Under the pieces are notes generated by a model. The model saw only the letters and a list, made by a program, of their open reading frames with translations. It was not told the DNA's origin and ran no database searches. The position numbers and the translations under genes are program-made. 22,777 bases of DNA from an uncultured Porphyromonadaceae bacterium (GTDB lineage Bacteria > Bacteroidota > Bacteroidia > Bacteroidales > Muribaculaceae), in NCBI GenBank assembly GCA_947176285.1, contig CAMWQF010000012.1, positions 1 through 22,777 of the forward strand, in the 5' to 3' direction. This document shows positions 15,758-22,777 of this stretch, in pieces (position 1 is the stretch's first letter; each line of letters starts with the position of its first letter).

Positions 15758-16433
15758 AAAGGGATATGAAAGATTTAATAGAGTAATTTTTAGGAATGAA
15801 CTTCCGGTTCCAATTATGCGTATAACTTCGGCAAGATCTTTTGTTGGACAATTTAAAACGGAACGAAAATCCAGTTTTGCAGGACTACGAATAAAAGAGA
15901 CTCATTATTTGACTCTTAGCAACACCTATGATCTTGAAGAAAGAATATTGGAAGATGTATTAATTCATGAAATGATTCATTTCTTGATCCATTTCAAGAA
16001 AATTCACGACACATCAAGTCATGGCAAGAATTTTAGATTCCTTATGAATGAAATCAACAGGAAATTTGGAAGGAATATCACAGTAAGCCACAGATGCACT
16101 AAAGATCAACTAGAGAGTGATCAAAGTAAAGCACATTCTATAGTATGCCTCTGCACTATGACTGATGGAAGGAAACTTTGCTGTAAGGTATCACAAAGCA
16201 AAATCTTTGAAATACACAAGGCTTTTCAAGAATGGGACAAAGTAGAGAAAGAAGAATGGTTTTGGGTATATGGTAGTTATTTCAACCGTTATCGCAGAGT
16301 ATTGACCCCACGTTTATTTTCTATAGATAATGAAGGATTGGGAGTAATCGAATCAGGAACAAGACTTGAATTTGCGGAAGTATCCGGAGGCAGGATGATT
16401 TTGCGTCCAGCCGGTCCCACTTTACGTTTATAA
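15732..16433 (+). CDS. SprT-like zinc metallopeptidase domain protein
   Basis: A 233-residue protein with a SprT-like domain. The zinc site is HEMIH (79-83, with Glu80 as catalyst) plus His97 in SSHGKNF. The segment before it (YERFNRVIFRNELP, 12-25) is the usual start of the fold. In eukaryotes the SprT domain (Spartan) digests proteins crosslinked to DNA; the bacterial role is not established. After the domain there is a cysteine-rich stretch (Cys122, 139, 141, 150, 151) not arranged as the common CxxC zinc ribbon. The gene overlaps comEC by 26 nt, which suggests coupled translation and could hint at a DNA-related job, though that is inference. The last 48 codons overlap the convergent DUF4296 gene. 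It is the end of the plus-strand operon, and no terminator is visible. Confidence 0.88.
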   Translation: MRATIEFLEKGYERFNRVIFRNELPVPIMRITSARSFVGQFKTERKSSFAGLRIKETHYLTLSNTYDLEERILEDVLIHEMIHFLIHFKKIHDTSSHGKNFRFLMNEINRKFGRNITVSHRCTKDQLESDQSKAHSIVCLCTMTDGRKLCCKVSQSKIFEIHKAFQEWDKVEKEEWFWVYGSYFNRYRRVLTPRLFSIDNEGLGVIESGTRLEFAEVSGGRMILRPAGPTLRL

Positions 16434-17167
16434 CCACCCCCTTGATATTCATTTCTATTGTAAGGCAGATGTATGAGTTGAATACTATCTACAAAAACCC
16501 GAGGATTAGAATATTCAAAAGATGCTATTGCAAATATATTAGTCACATTAAGGACGGTATCTGTTTGAATAGAGGTTTCCACCCACTTGTCAAAGCCGCC
16601 GTTATTAATTTTAGAAATTTCAGTCGTTCCGTCTTCATAATTCACGCCAATTGTCAAAGTACGTGACGATGCTCCTTGAGTCAACATCTTCCATGTTATC
16701 TTATCACCAGGCGACAACTCAGTTACCGGAAAACTTGCAATAATTCCATTAGAAAGAGACTTATCGTCAATAACATAATGATGCGCATATGGCCAAAGAT
16801 CGGTTGAAGCACCTCCATTTTCAGATTCTCCTGCGGCTCTTGCATATTTTAATTGACGTTTATTAAGTTCCTCATCAATCTTTTTGTTGAGTTTTGCATA
16901 CTCATCCATATTTCTACCATACCAAGCAATAGTGCTATCCATCTCTTCTACCGTTACACCATGATGCAATAGCACACCTCTGCCAAGCAACTCCCTGCTT
17001 TCTCCATTCAGATATTCATATGAGTTTCCGGAACGGTCGTAGACTTCAGCAATACGAATATCTGCCATAATGTCTACCATTTTGTCTTCACTAAGAATGT
17101 CTTTCGGACGCCTTGAGCATCCGAAAGACATTATAAGTATCATCAGAAATGCAGGAAGATATTTCAT
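16289..17167 (-). CDS. DUF4296 lipoprotein
   Basis: A 292-residue predicted lipoprotein: a hydrophobic signal ends at MSFGC, with Cys17 as the lipidation site. The N-terminal domain (about 25-115) with LSEDKMVDIMADIRIAE fits DUF4296, a Bacteroidota family of unknown function. Residues about 120-240 look beta-rich (KITWKMLTQGASSRTLTIG), and the C-terminus is Gly/Pro/Ser-rich and probably disordered. It lies 18 nt after lspA, the enzyme that would cleave its signal, and is the last gene of the ddl-ileS-lspA unit. Its final 48 codons overlap the SprT-like gene on the opposite strand by 145 bp in total. I cannot assign a function. Confidence 0.85.
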   Translation of the reverse strand: MKYLPAFLMILIMSFGCSRRPKDILSEDKMVDIMADIRIAEVYDRSGNSYEYLNGESRELLGRGVLLHHGVTVEEMDSTIAWYGRNMDEYAKLNKKIDEELNKRQLKYARAAGESENGGASTDLWPYAHHYVIDDKSLSNGIIASFPVTELSPGDKITWKMLTQGASSRTLTIGVNYEDGTTEISKINNGGFDKWVETSIQTDTVLNVTNIFAIASFEYSNPRVFVDSIQLIHLPYNRNEYQGGGYKRKVGPAGRKIILPPDTSANSSLVPDSITPNPSLSIENKRGVNTLR

Positions 17168-17185
17168 TTTGATAGAATTGCGGAG

Positions 17186-17872
17186 TTAATTATCTGATTT
17201 TTCTGCTTTTTGCTTGTCGAAAACCGCATTAAAAGCTTTTGAGCAATCCGAAGAGAAAAATATGATCAGAAGGGCCACCCCTACACATATCGATGCATCT
17301 GCTATGTTAAAGATATACTGAAAAAATTCATATTCCTTGCCTCCAATTCCCGGAATCCAAGAAGGCCAAGTAAATGAAAAGAATGGAAAATACAGCATAT
17401 CGACTACTCTTCCTTCAAACCATCCGGCATATCCTCCTCCGGATGGAAAAAGCACAGCATGTTGCGGAGGAAATGGATTATTGAAAATCTCGCCGTAGAA
17501 AACGCAATCGAATATATTTCCGGCTGCCCCGGCAGTTATCATGGCACATGCCACAAAAAAGCCTTTTCTTAGTCCGGCTACATCCAGTGATTTCTTTATA
17601 AACCAAATAAAGAATATCACCGCGGCAATACGTCCGAAAGTAAGGATGAACTTATTGAAAAGTTCCATACCGAAAGCCATTCCATTGTTTTCTATGAATT
17701 TTATTTGAAACCATGGAAAGATTTCATAAGCCTCACCCATATAAAAGTGAGTCTTGACATAGAACTTAACAATCTGATCAACCGCAACAATGAGTATGGC
17801 AATCAAGGCTACCTGCCATCCTATAGAAAATATAGAATGGCGGGTATTTTTATTTGATAAATAGTCTGTCAT
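17186..17872 (-). CDS. lspA: Lipoprotein signal peptidase (signal peptidase II)
   Basis: An inner-membrane aspartyl protease that cleaves the signal peptide of diacylglyceryl-modified prolipoproteins. Of its 228 residues, the catalytic aspartates are Asp122 in GAAGNIFD and Asp192 in FNIADASI. Other conserved blocks are VDQIVKFYVK (31-40), ENNGMAFGME (61-70) and VVDMLYF (156-162). Four membrane helices are visible at about 17-37, 77-97, 104-122 and 186-207. It is longer than the E. coli enzyme because of a loop at about 128-183, as I recall for Bacteroidota members. It lies 16 nt after ileS and 18 nt before the DUF4296 lipoprotein gene, one of its likely substrates. Confidence 0.96.
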   Translation of the reverse strand: MTDYLSNKNTRHSIFSIGWQVALIAILIVAVDQIVKFYVKTHFYMGEAYEIFPWFQIKFIENNGMAFGMELFNKFILTFGRIAAVIFFIWFIKKSLDVAGLRKGFFVACAMITAGAAGNIFDCVFYGEIFNNPFPPQHAVLFPSGGGYAGWFEGRVVDMLYFPFFSFTWPSWIPGIGGKEYEFFQYIFNIADASICVGVALLIIFFSSDCSKAFNAVFDKQKAEKSDN

Positions 17873-17888
17873 ATTTAATGTCAGATTA

Positions 17889-20800
17889 TCAGCGAACTAC
17901 ATTTGCGAGAATCTTCATTCCGTCTATGTCAAGTTCCTTCGCGGGTTGAGGAACATCAGTGGCGACCTCGATAGAATCTGCCAGCACTTGCGATGCAATG
18001 TAGTCTTTATATTCTGAAAGACAAGATACAATTTCAGGAAGGTCTGAAAGTATCACTTTCACGCGGTCTGTGATAGCGAAATCTGACTCTTTACGAATAT
18101 TTTGAATTCTATTGATGAGTTCTCGAGCAAGTCCTTCATTTCGTAGTTCATCAGTCACAGTCACATCAAGAGCTACAGTAACGTTTCCGTCATTAGCAAC
18201 AAGCCATCCGGGTACATCTTCAGGAATTATCTCGACATCATCGAGAGTGACGACAGGATTACCGCTAATTTCGGGGAATTCAATTTTCCCTTCTCTTTCA
18301 ATAATCGCTATCTGTTCGGCAGACATAGCATTAATTGCCTTTCCAAGATCTTTCATCACCTTGCCATAGCGAGGACCAAGTTTCTTGAAATCCGCCTTCA
18401 CTTTCTTTACAAGACCGGATTGCTCATTATCCACTATTTTGACATCCTTTACGTTTACTTCAGCCGCTACTAAAGGCACGATAGCCTCAAAGTCTGCTTT
18501 TTGAGACGCGTCTATAGCTGGGACAAGAAGTTGGCTAAGTGGTTGTCTCACCTTCAAATTAACCTTTCTACGCAATGCAAGCACAAGAGAGGTTGCTATC
18601 TGGGCAAGAGCCATTCTCCGTTCAAGAGCAGGGTCTATGAGTGATGGATCACTAACCGGGAAGTCAGCAAGATGCACTGAAGCATATTCTTCACCTTCAG
18701 TTGAAGTCCCGATAAGGTCACCATATAGTCGGTCTGCATAGAAAGGAGCAAACGGGGCCATCAATAATGCCACCGTCTTCAGGCAAGTATAGAGAGTCTG
18801 ATATGCAGCGAGTTTATCTGCATCCATCTCTCCAGCCCAGAATCGCTTGCGATTGAGGCGAACATACCAGTTTGAGAGATTGTCGTTTACGAATGTCTCA
18901 ATAGCACGTGCGGCTTTTGTCGGTTCATAGTCATCTAGGTCCTTCTCTACCTCAGATGCAAGCGAATTAAGAAGGGAAAGCACCCAACGGTCGATTTCCG
19001 GACGTTCAGAAACCGGCACTTGAGGTTCATCACCCGTAAAACCATCTACATTAGCATACTGAGCGAAGAACTTATATGTGTTATAGAGAGTAGAGAATAA
19101 CTTACGGCTGACTTCTGCCACCCCATCCTCATCATATTTGAGGTTATCCCATGGTGAAGAGTTGGAAATCATATACCAACGGACAGGATCGCTACCAAAT
19201 TTTTCTATATTTCCAAAAGGATCGATAGCATTGCCAAGACGTTTGCTCATCTTATTGCCATTCTTGTCGAGTACAAGTCCATTTGAGATAACAGCCTTAT
19301 AACTAACAGAATCAAAGATCATACCGGCAATGGCATGGAGTGTGAAGAACCAACCACGTGTCTGATCTACTCCTTCTGCAATGAAATCCGCCGGATATAT
19401 CTCATGGCTATCAAGAGCCTCTTTATTTTCAAACGGATAGTGGCACTGAGCATAAGGCATGGCACCAGAATCAAACCAAACGTCGATAAGGTCAAGTTCT
19501 CGCTTCATCGGTTTGCCGCTTGGCGAGATGAGCGTTATCTCATCTACATATGGACGGTGAGGATCAATCTTATCGTAGTTTTCTTTTGAATAATCGCCAG
19601 GCTTAAATCCTTTCGCAGCGAACGGATTCTCCTTCATTACGCCGGATTTCACTGCCTTTTCGATCTCATTATATAGTTCTTCAAAGCTTCCGATGCATAT
19701 CTCCTCCTTGCCATCTTCTGTTCGCCAAATAGGAAGTGGAGTACCCCAATAGCGAGATCGGCTTAGATTCCAATCCTGTACATTTTCAAGCCATTTGCCA
19801 AAACGGCCTGTACCGGTTGCCTCAGGTTTCCATTTGATAGTCTTGTTGAGTTCGATAAGGCGTTCACGAGCCTGAGGGGTACGTATAAACCAACTGTCAA
19901 GCGGATAATAAAGTACGGGCTTGTCAGTACGCCAACAATGAGGATAATTATGCACGTGCTTAGCGATGCTGAATGCTTCGCCTGCCTGCTTCATCTCCAT
20001 GCAAAGCACAATGTTGAGGTCTTCTGCCTTGTTGGCAGCAGCTTCATCATACTTTCCACCCTCATTGAATTTAGGATCGTAGGCATTCTTAACGTAATCA
20101 CCGGCATGCTTGGAATAAAGTTCAACATTGACACATTTCTCAATGAATTCCGGTGCAAGTTGGTCAAGAGTATAATATTTGCCTGTAAGATCTACCATCG
20201 GGCGGGTCTCCCCTCTCAAATTTATCATATAGAGTGCCGGAATTCCTGCAGCCTTTGCCACCTTGGCATCATCGGCACCAAAAGTGGGCGCTATATGCAC
20301 GATACCTGTACCGTCATCAGTTGTCACATAATCACCGGGGATTACGCGAAAAGCCTCTTCAGCAATTTCCACAAATCGGTCGGAGCCAACTTGATAGCAT
20401 TTCTCCGGATGAGCAGCAGCAAATTCCTTTACATAATCCGGAGCAAACTCATTCACCTTCTCTGTAGGTTTCACCCAGGGCATAAGCTGTGAATAATGCA
20501 TTCCAACAAGTTCGGATCCTTTCCAACGCCCTACAATCTCATACGGAATAACCTTATCACCATGTTTATAGTCAGCAAGTGGAAGATTTGCCCCTTCTGC
20601 TTTGAAGTATGATGGAACGAGAACTTCAGCCATTACTACAGTGATAGGATCTCCCGTGTAAGGATTATAAGTCCGAATTGCTACATAATCAAACTTAGGA
20701 CCTACACAGAGTGCCGTATTGGAAGGAAGAGTCCAAGGAGTTGTGGTCCAAGCCATGAAGTAAGGTTCACCCCAACCGGTCATCTCCTCTTTGGGTTCAA

Positions 20801-21449
20801 GAATCTTGAAGAGTGCAGTGGCAGTAGTATCCTTAACATCGCGGTAGCATCCCGGCTGGTTAAGTTCGTGACTTGAAAGGCCGGTACCGGCAGCAGGAGA
20901 ATAAGGTTGAATTGTATATCCTTTATATAAATAACCCTTGTCATAAAGTTGACGCAAAAGCCACCATACAGACTCAATGTATGCATTATCATAGGTAATG
21001 TATGGATTGTCAAGATCCACCCAATAACCCATCTTATGAGTCAAATCGGTCCATTCCTTTGTATATTTCATCACTTCCCGACGACATGCAGCATTATAAT
21101 CTTCTACAGAGATTTTTTTGCCGATATCTTCCTTTGTGATACCGAGTGTTTTTTCAACTCCCAATTCCACCGGAAGACCGTGGGTGTCCCAGCCTGCTTT
21201 ACGCTTTACATGGAAACCCTTCATAGTCTTGTATCGACAGAAGATATCTTTAATGGTTCGAGCCATCACGTGGTGGATTCCCGGCATTCCATTGGCAGAT
21301 GGAGGACCTTCGAAAAATACGAATGTAGGACTACCCTTTCTAACATCCATAGATGTCTCGAAGAGATTATGACGATCCCAGACCTCAAGAATCTCCTTAT
21401 TTACATTAGAGAGATTGAGCGGGGTTGAATATTCTTTGAATTTTTTCAT
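17889..21449 (-). CDS. ileS: Isoleucyl-tRNA synthetase, type 2
   Basis: Charges tRNA-Ile with isoleucine; 1186 residues, cytoplasmic class-I synthetase. The HIGH-type motif is PPSANGMPGIHH (49-60) and the KMSKS-type motif is KMSKR (733-737). The editing domain (about 205-500) shows TTTPWTLPSN (235-244) and DDGTGIVHIAP (378-388), for hydrolysis of misacylated Val-tRNA. The anticodon-binding region follows at about 800-960. The length, the PPSANGMPGIHH form and the lack of an obvious C-terminal CxxC zinc finger fit the eukaryote-like type-2 class, which is generally less sensitive to mupirocin than type 1. It lies between ddl (61-nt gap with short AT repeats) and lspA (16-nt gap). I saw no clear -7 box in front, so co-transcription with ddl is possible. 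Confidence 0.97.
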   Translation of the reverse strand: MKKFKEYSTPLNLSNVNKEILEVWDRHNLFETSMDVRKGSPTFVFFEGPPSANGMPGIHHVMARTIKDIFCRYKTMKGFHVKRKAGWDTHGLPVELGVEKTLGITKEDIGKKISVEDYNAACRREVMKYTKEWTDLTHKMGYWVDLDNPYITYDNAYIESVWWLLRQLYDKGYLYKGYTIQPYSPAAGTGLSSHELNQPGCYRDVKDTTATALFKILEPKEEMTGWGEPYFMAWTTTPWTLPSNTALCVGPKFDYVAIRTYNPYTGDPITVVMAEVLVPSYFKAEGANLPLADYKHGDKVIPYEIVGRWKGSELVGMHYSQLMPWVKPTEKVNEFAPDYVKEFAAAHPEKCYQVGSDRFVEIAEEAFRVIPGDYVTTDDGTGIVHIAPTFGADDAKVAKAAGIPALYMINLRGETRPMVDLTGKYYTLDQLAPEFIEKCVNVELYSKHAGDYVKNAYDPKFNEGGKYDEAAANKAEDLNIVLCMEMKQAGEAFSIAKHVHNYPHCWRTDKPVLYYPLDSWFIRTPQARERLIELNKTIKWKPEATGTGRFGKWLENVQDWNLSRSRYWGTPLPIWRTEDGKEEICIGSFEELYNEIEKAVKSGVMKENPFAAKGFKPGDYSKENYDKIDPHRPYVDEITLISPSGKPMKRELDLIDVWFDSGAMPYAQCHYPFENKEALDSHEIYPADFIAEGVDQTRGWFFTLHAIAGMIFDSVSYKAVISNGLVLDKNGNKMSKRLGNAIDPFGNIEKFGSDPVRWYMISNSSPWDNLKYDEDGVAEVSRKLFSTLYNTYKFFAQYANVDGFTGDEPQVPVSERPEIDRWVLSLLNSLASEVEKDLDDYEPTKAARAIETFVNDNLSNWYVRLNRKRFWAGEMDADKLAAYQTLYTCLKTVALLMAPFAPFYADRLYGDLIGTSTEGEEYASVHLADFPVSDPSLIDPALERRMALAQIATSLVLALRRKVNLKVRQPLSQLLVPAIDASQKADFEAIVPLVAAEVNVKDVKIVDNEQSGLVKKVKADFKKLGPRYGKVMKDLGKAINAMSAEQIAIIEREGKIEFPEISGNPVVTLDDVEIIPEDVPGWLVANDGNVTVALDVTVTDELRNEGLARELINRIQNIRKESDFAITDRVKVILSDLPEIVSCLSEYKDYIASQVLADSIEVATDVPQPAKELDIDGMKILANVVR

Positions 21450-21483
21450 ATATTGAATAATGATTAATCGTTTATGTCAATCT

Positions 21484-21504
21484 AAATATCAAATATCAAA
21501 TATT
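21484..21504. repeat. Three 7-bp AT-rich tandem units between ddl and ileS
   Basis: AAATATC occurs at 21484-21490 and 21491-21497, and a one-base variant AAATATT at 21498-21504. The last unit also forms a small palindrome with the following TAATATTT. This occupies the gap between the ddl stop and the ileS start. It may be simple AT slippage or part of an ileS control region; no T-box-like structure is seen. Confidence 0.6.
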
Positions 21505-21510
21505 TAATAT

Positions 21511-22707
21511 TTAAAACTTAGCTCCCTTTGTTCCTTTGACTCCACCTTTTCCACCTCCTCCGAGGGCAAAGATATTACGATCGTAACTGAATGTCTTGCG
21601 TTCCACTTCGCGCTTACGCTTAAGTGCAAGTTGCACAAGTTTGTCCATAAGGTCAGCAAATTTGATTCCTGTTGCTTCCCAGAGATAATATGAGAGTGAG
21701 CCGGGGATAGTGTTAATCTCATTTACATAAATCTGACCATCTTTTTCGTCAATCATTACGTCAATTCGGCTCACGCCGTGGCAAGAGAGAACTCGGAATG
21801 TCTCGCAAGCAAGGTGCTGGACTCTTTCTGAGGTCTCTTTCGGGAGATCAGCAGGAATGCGCTTTTCACTTGCAGCCATCCCTTCGTTACCACCTCTATA
21901 TTTTTCATCGTAACTTAGGAAATCACCCTTTGAAATAGGCTCTTCACAAACAGAAGGTTGATAGTCATCACAGTCCCCAAGCACAGAGCAGTTGATTTCT
22001 TTCATCTTCTCAAGCATATGCTCCACAATGATTCGCTGAGAGAAACGGCATGCATTGTCAACCTTTTCTATCAACTGTTGACGGTCTGCGGCTTTTCCGA
22101 TTCCGACACTCGAACCAAGATTTGCCGGTTTTACAATGACCGGATACCCTATTTTTGATTCAATACGTTCAATGAGTTCATCACGCTTACGGCTCCACTC
22201 TTTATCAGTAAACCAAACATAGTCCACGACAGGCACACCTGACTCGCGAAGAATCATTTTCATAGTGATCTTATCCATTCCGTTGGCAGAACTAAGAGTG
22301 TTGCAGCCTGCGAATGGAATGCCAATAGTCTCAAGAAGGCCTTCAAATACTCCGTCCTCGCCATTTGTGCCATGAAGGACAGGGATTGCAACATGTAGTT
22401 CTGCAACGACGGGATCTTTCTTTGAAAATAGACCTGCCTTTGTATTGACACGATAAAGATTGAAATCTCCATATTCAGGACGCATAAACACCTCTTCAGC
22501 ATTGGCAACAAGAGTATTCATGTCGCGATAGTTGCGGATATTCAGAAGATTATCGCCGGTATACCAGCGTCCTTGTTTTGAAATGTAGATCGGAATTATG
22601 TTGTATTTTTCCTGATTGAATGCACTGATGGCTTGTAGCGCTGAGATTACCGAAATCTCATGCTCCACACTTCTGCCACCGAAAAAAACTGCAACGTTAG
22701 TTTTCAT
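21511..22707 (-). CDS. ddl: D-alanine--D-alanine ligase
   Basis: ATP-grasp enzyme joining two D-alanines for peptidoglycan precursor synthesis. From the ATG at 22707 it has 398 residues. Motifs: FFGGRSVEHEISVISA (8-23), LHGTNGEDG (111-119), NGMDK (142-146), KPANLGSSVGIGK (193-205), the omega loop FLSYDEKYRGG (263-273), the metal site VNEINTIPGS (328-337). The tyrosine-bearing omega loop fits a D-Ala ligase rather than a D-lactate type, though this is by eye. It is longer than the E. coli enzymes; the C-terminal 30 or so residues end in a Gly/Lys-rich tail. The frame continues upstream through a TTG at 22758, but residues before MKTNVAVFFGG are not family-like. The 70 nt upstream of 22707 show no supportable gene or promoter. 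Confidence 0.95.
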   Translation of the reverse strand: MKTNVAVFFGGRSVEHEISVISALQAISAFNQEKYNIIPIYISKQGRWYTGDNLLNIRNYRDMNTLVANAEEVFMRPEYGDFNLYRVNTKAGLFSKKDPVVAELHVAIPVLHGTNGEDGVFEGLLETIGIPFAGCNTLSSANGMDKITMKMILRESGVPVVDYVWFTDKEWSRKRDELIERIESKIGYPVIVKPANLGSSVGIGKAADRQQLIEKVDNACRFSQRIIVEHMLEKMKEINCSVLGDCDDYQPSVCEEPISKGDFLSYDEKYRGGNEGMAASEKRIPADLPKETSERVQHLACETFRVLSCHGVSRIDVMIDEKDGQIYVNEINTIPGSLSYYLWEATGIKFADLMDKLVQLALKRKREVERKTFSYDRNIFALGGGGKGGVKGTKGAKF

Positions 22708-22777
22708 AATCAGCTGTTTGTCTTTAAGAAACTCATCTAAATAGGGAACTGAATCCAAAGATTGGATGGTTTGACCC

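Noticed and set aside
19938..20492. Plus-strand 184-residue open frame inside ileS
   Set aside because: Lies antisense to the conserved ileS editing region; Cys/His/Ile-rich composition typical of a shadow frame.
20949..21428. Plus-strand 159-residue open frame inside ileS
   Set aside because: Antisense to the conserved N-terminal catalytic region of ileS; no family features.
21450..21510. Possible intrinsic terminator or ileS promoter after ddl
   Set aside because: Only AT-only palindromes and short tandem units; no GC stem, no exact -7 box and no T-box structure.
22708..22758. Upstream TTG start extending ddl by 17 residues
   Set aside because: The family begins at MKTNVAVFFGG; the extension is not ligase-like and starts at a rare codon.

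Overview
The window looks like a chromosomal segment from a member of the Bacteroidales, most likely a gut species near Muribaculaceae or Bacteroides. This placement is inference. It rests on several TAnnTTTG-type promoter elements (the Bacteroidales -7 box), a DUF4296 lipoprotein next to lspA, a type-2 isoleucyl-tRNA synthetase, a C-GCAxxG-C-C protein, and moderately AT-rich coding DNA. Genes are packed tightly and no gene-free stretch exceeds about 175 bp. I see no rRNA, tRNA, CRISPR array, insertion sequence or phage gene.

Layout. (1) Positions 1-581, minus strand: the 5' part of a secreted protein whose C-terminus turns into a Trp-Gly-Ser-Pro repeat, cut by the window edge. (2) 665-2673, minus: nadC > yraN > trmN6, a compact housekeeping unit, divergent from rlmH (2736-3209, plus). 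The two start regions contain predicted promoters that face each other. (3) 3217-3690, minus: a C-GCAxxG-C-C family protein, convergent with rlmH. (4) 3864-6689, plus: a 941-residue secreted protein with three SGNH (GDSL-like) esterase domains, related to rhamnogalacturonan acetylesterases, with its own promoter and a clear intrinsic terminator. (5) 6803-16433, plus: pyrG > GH53 endo-galactanase > ABC-F ATPase > M13 metallopeptidase > aroE > comEC-like > SprT-like, with overlaps or short gaps and only one recognisable promoter, in front of pyrG. (6) 16289-22707, minus: ddl > ileS > lspA > DUF4296 lipoprotein, converging on group 5 with a 145-bp tail-to-tail coding overlap.

How it fits together. 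Most genes are housekeeping: NAD, CTP and shikimate synthesis, tRNA charging, tRNA and rRNA methylation, peptidoglycan precursor synthesis and lipoprotein maturation. The accessory theme is pectin. The triple-SGNH protein (probable deacetylation of rhamnogalacturonan I) and the GH53 enzyme (cleavage of beta-1,4-galactan side chains) sit on either side of pyrG. There is no SusC/SusD pair or dedicated regulator in the window, and the GH53 gene starts inside the end of pyrG.

Nothing here is clearly a new defence or mobile system. The features most worth following up are the Trp-rich repeat protein, the three-domain esterase whose first domain has GNST in place of GDST, the pectin enzyme embedded in a pyrG operon, the facing promoters between nadC and rlmH, and the long convergent overlap.
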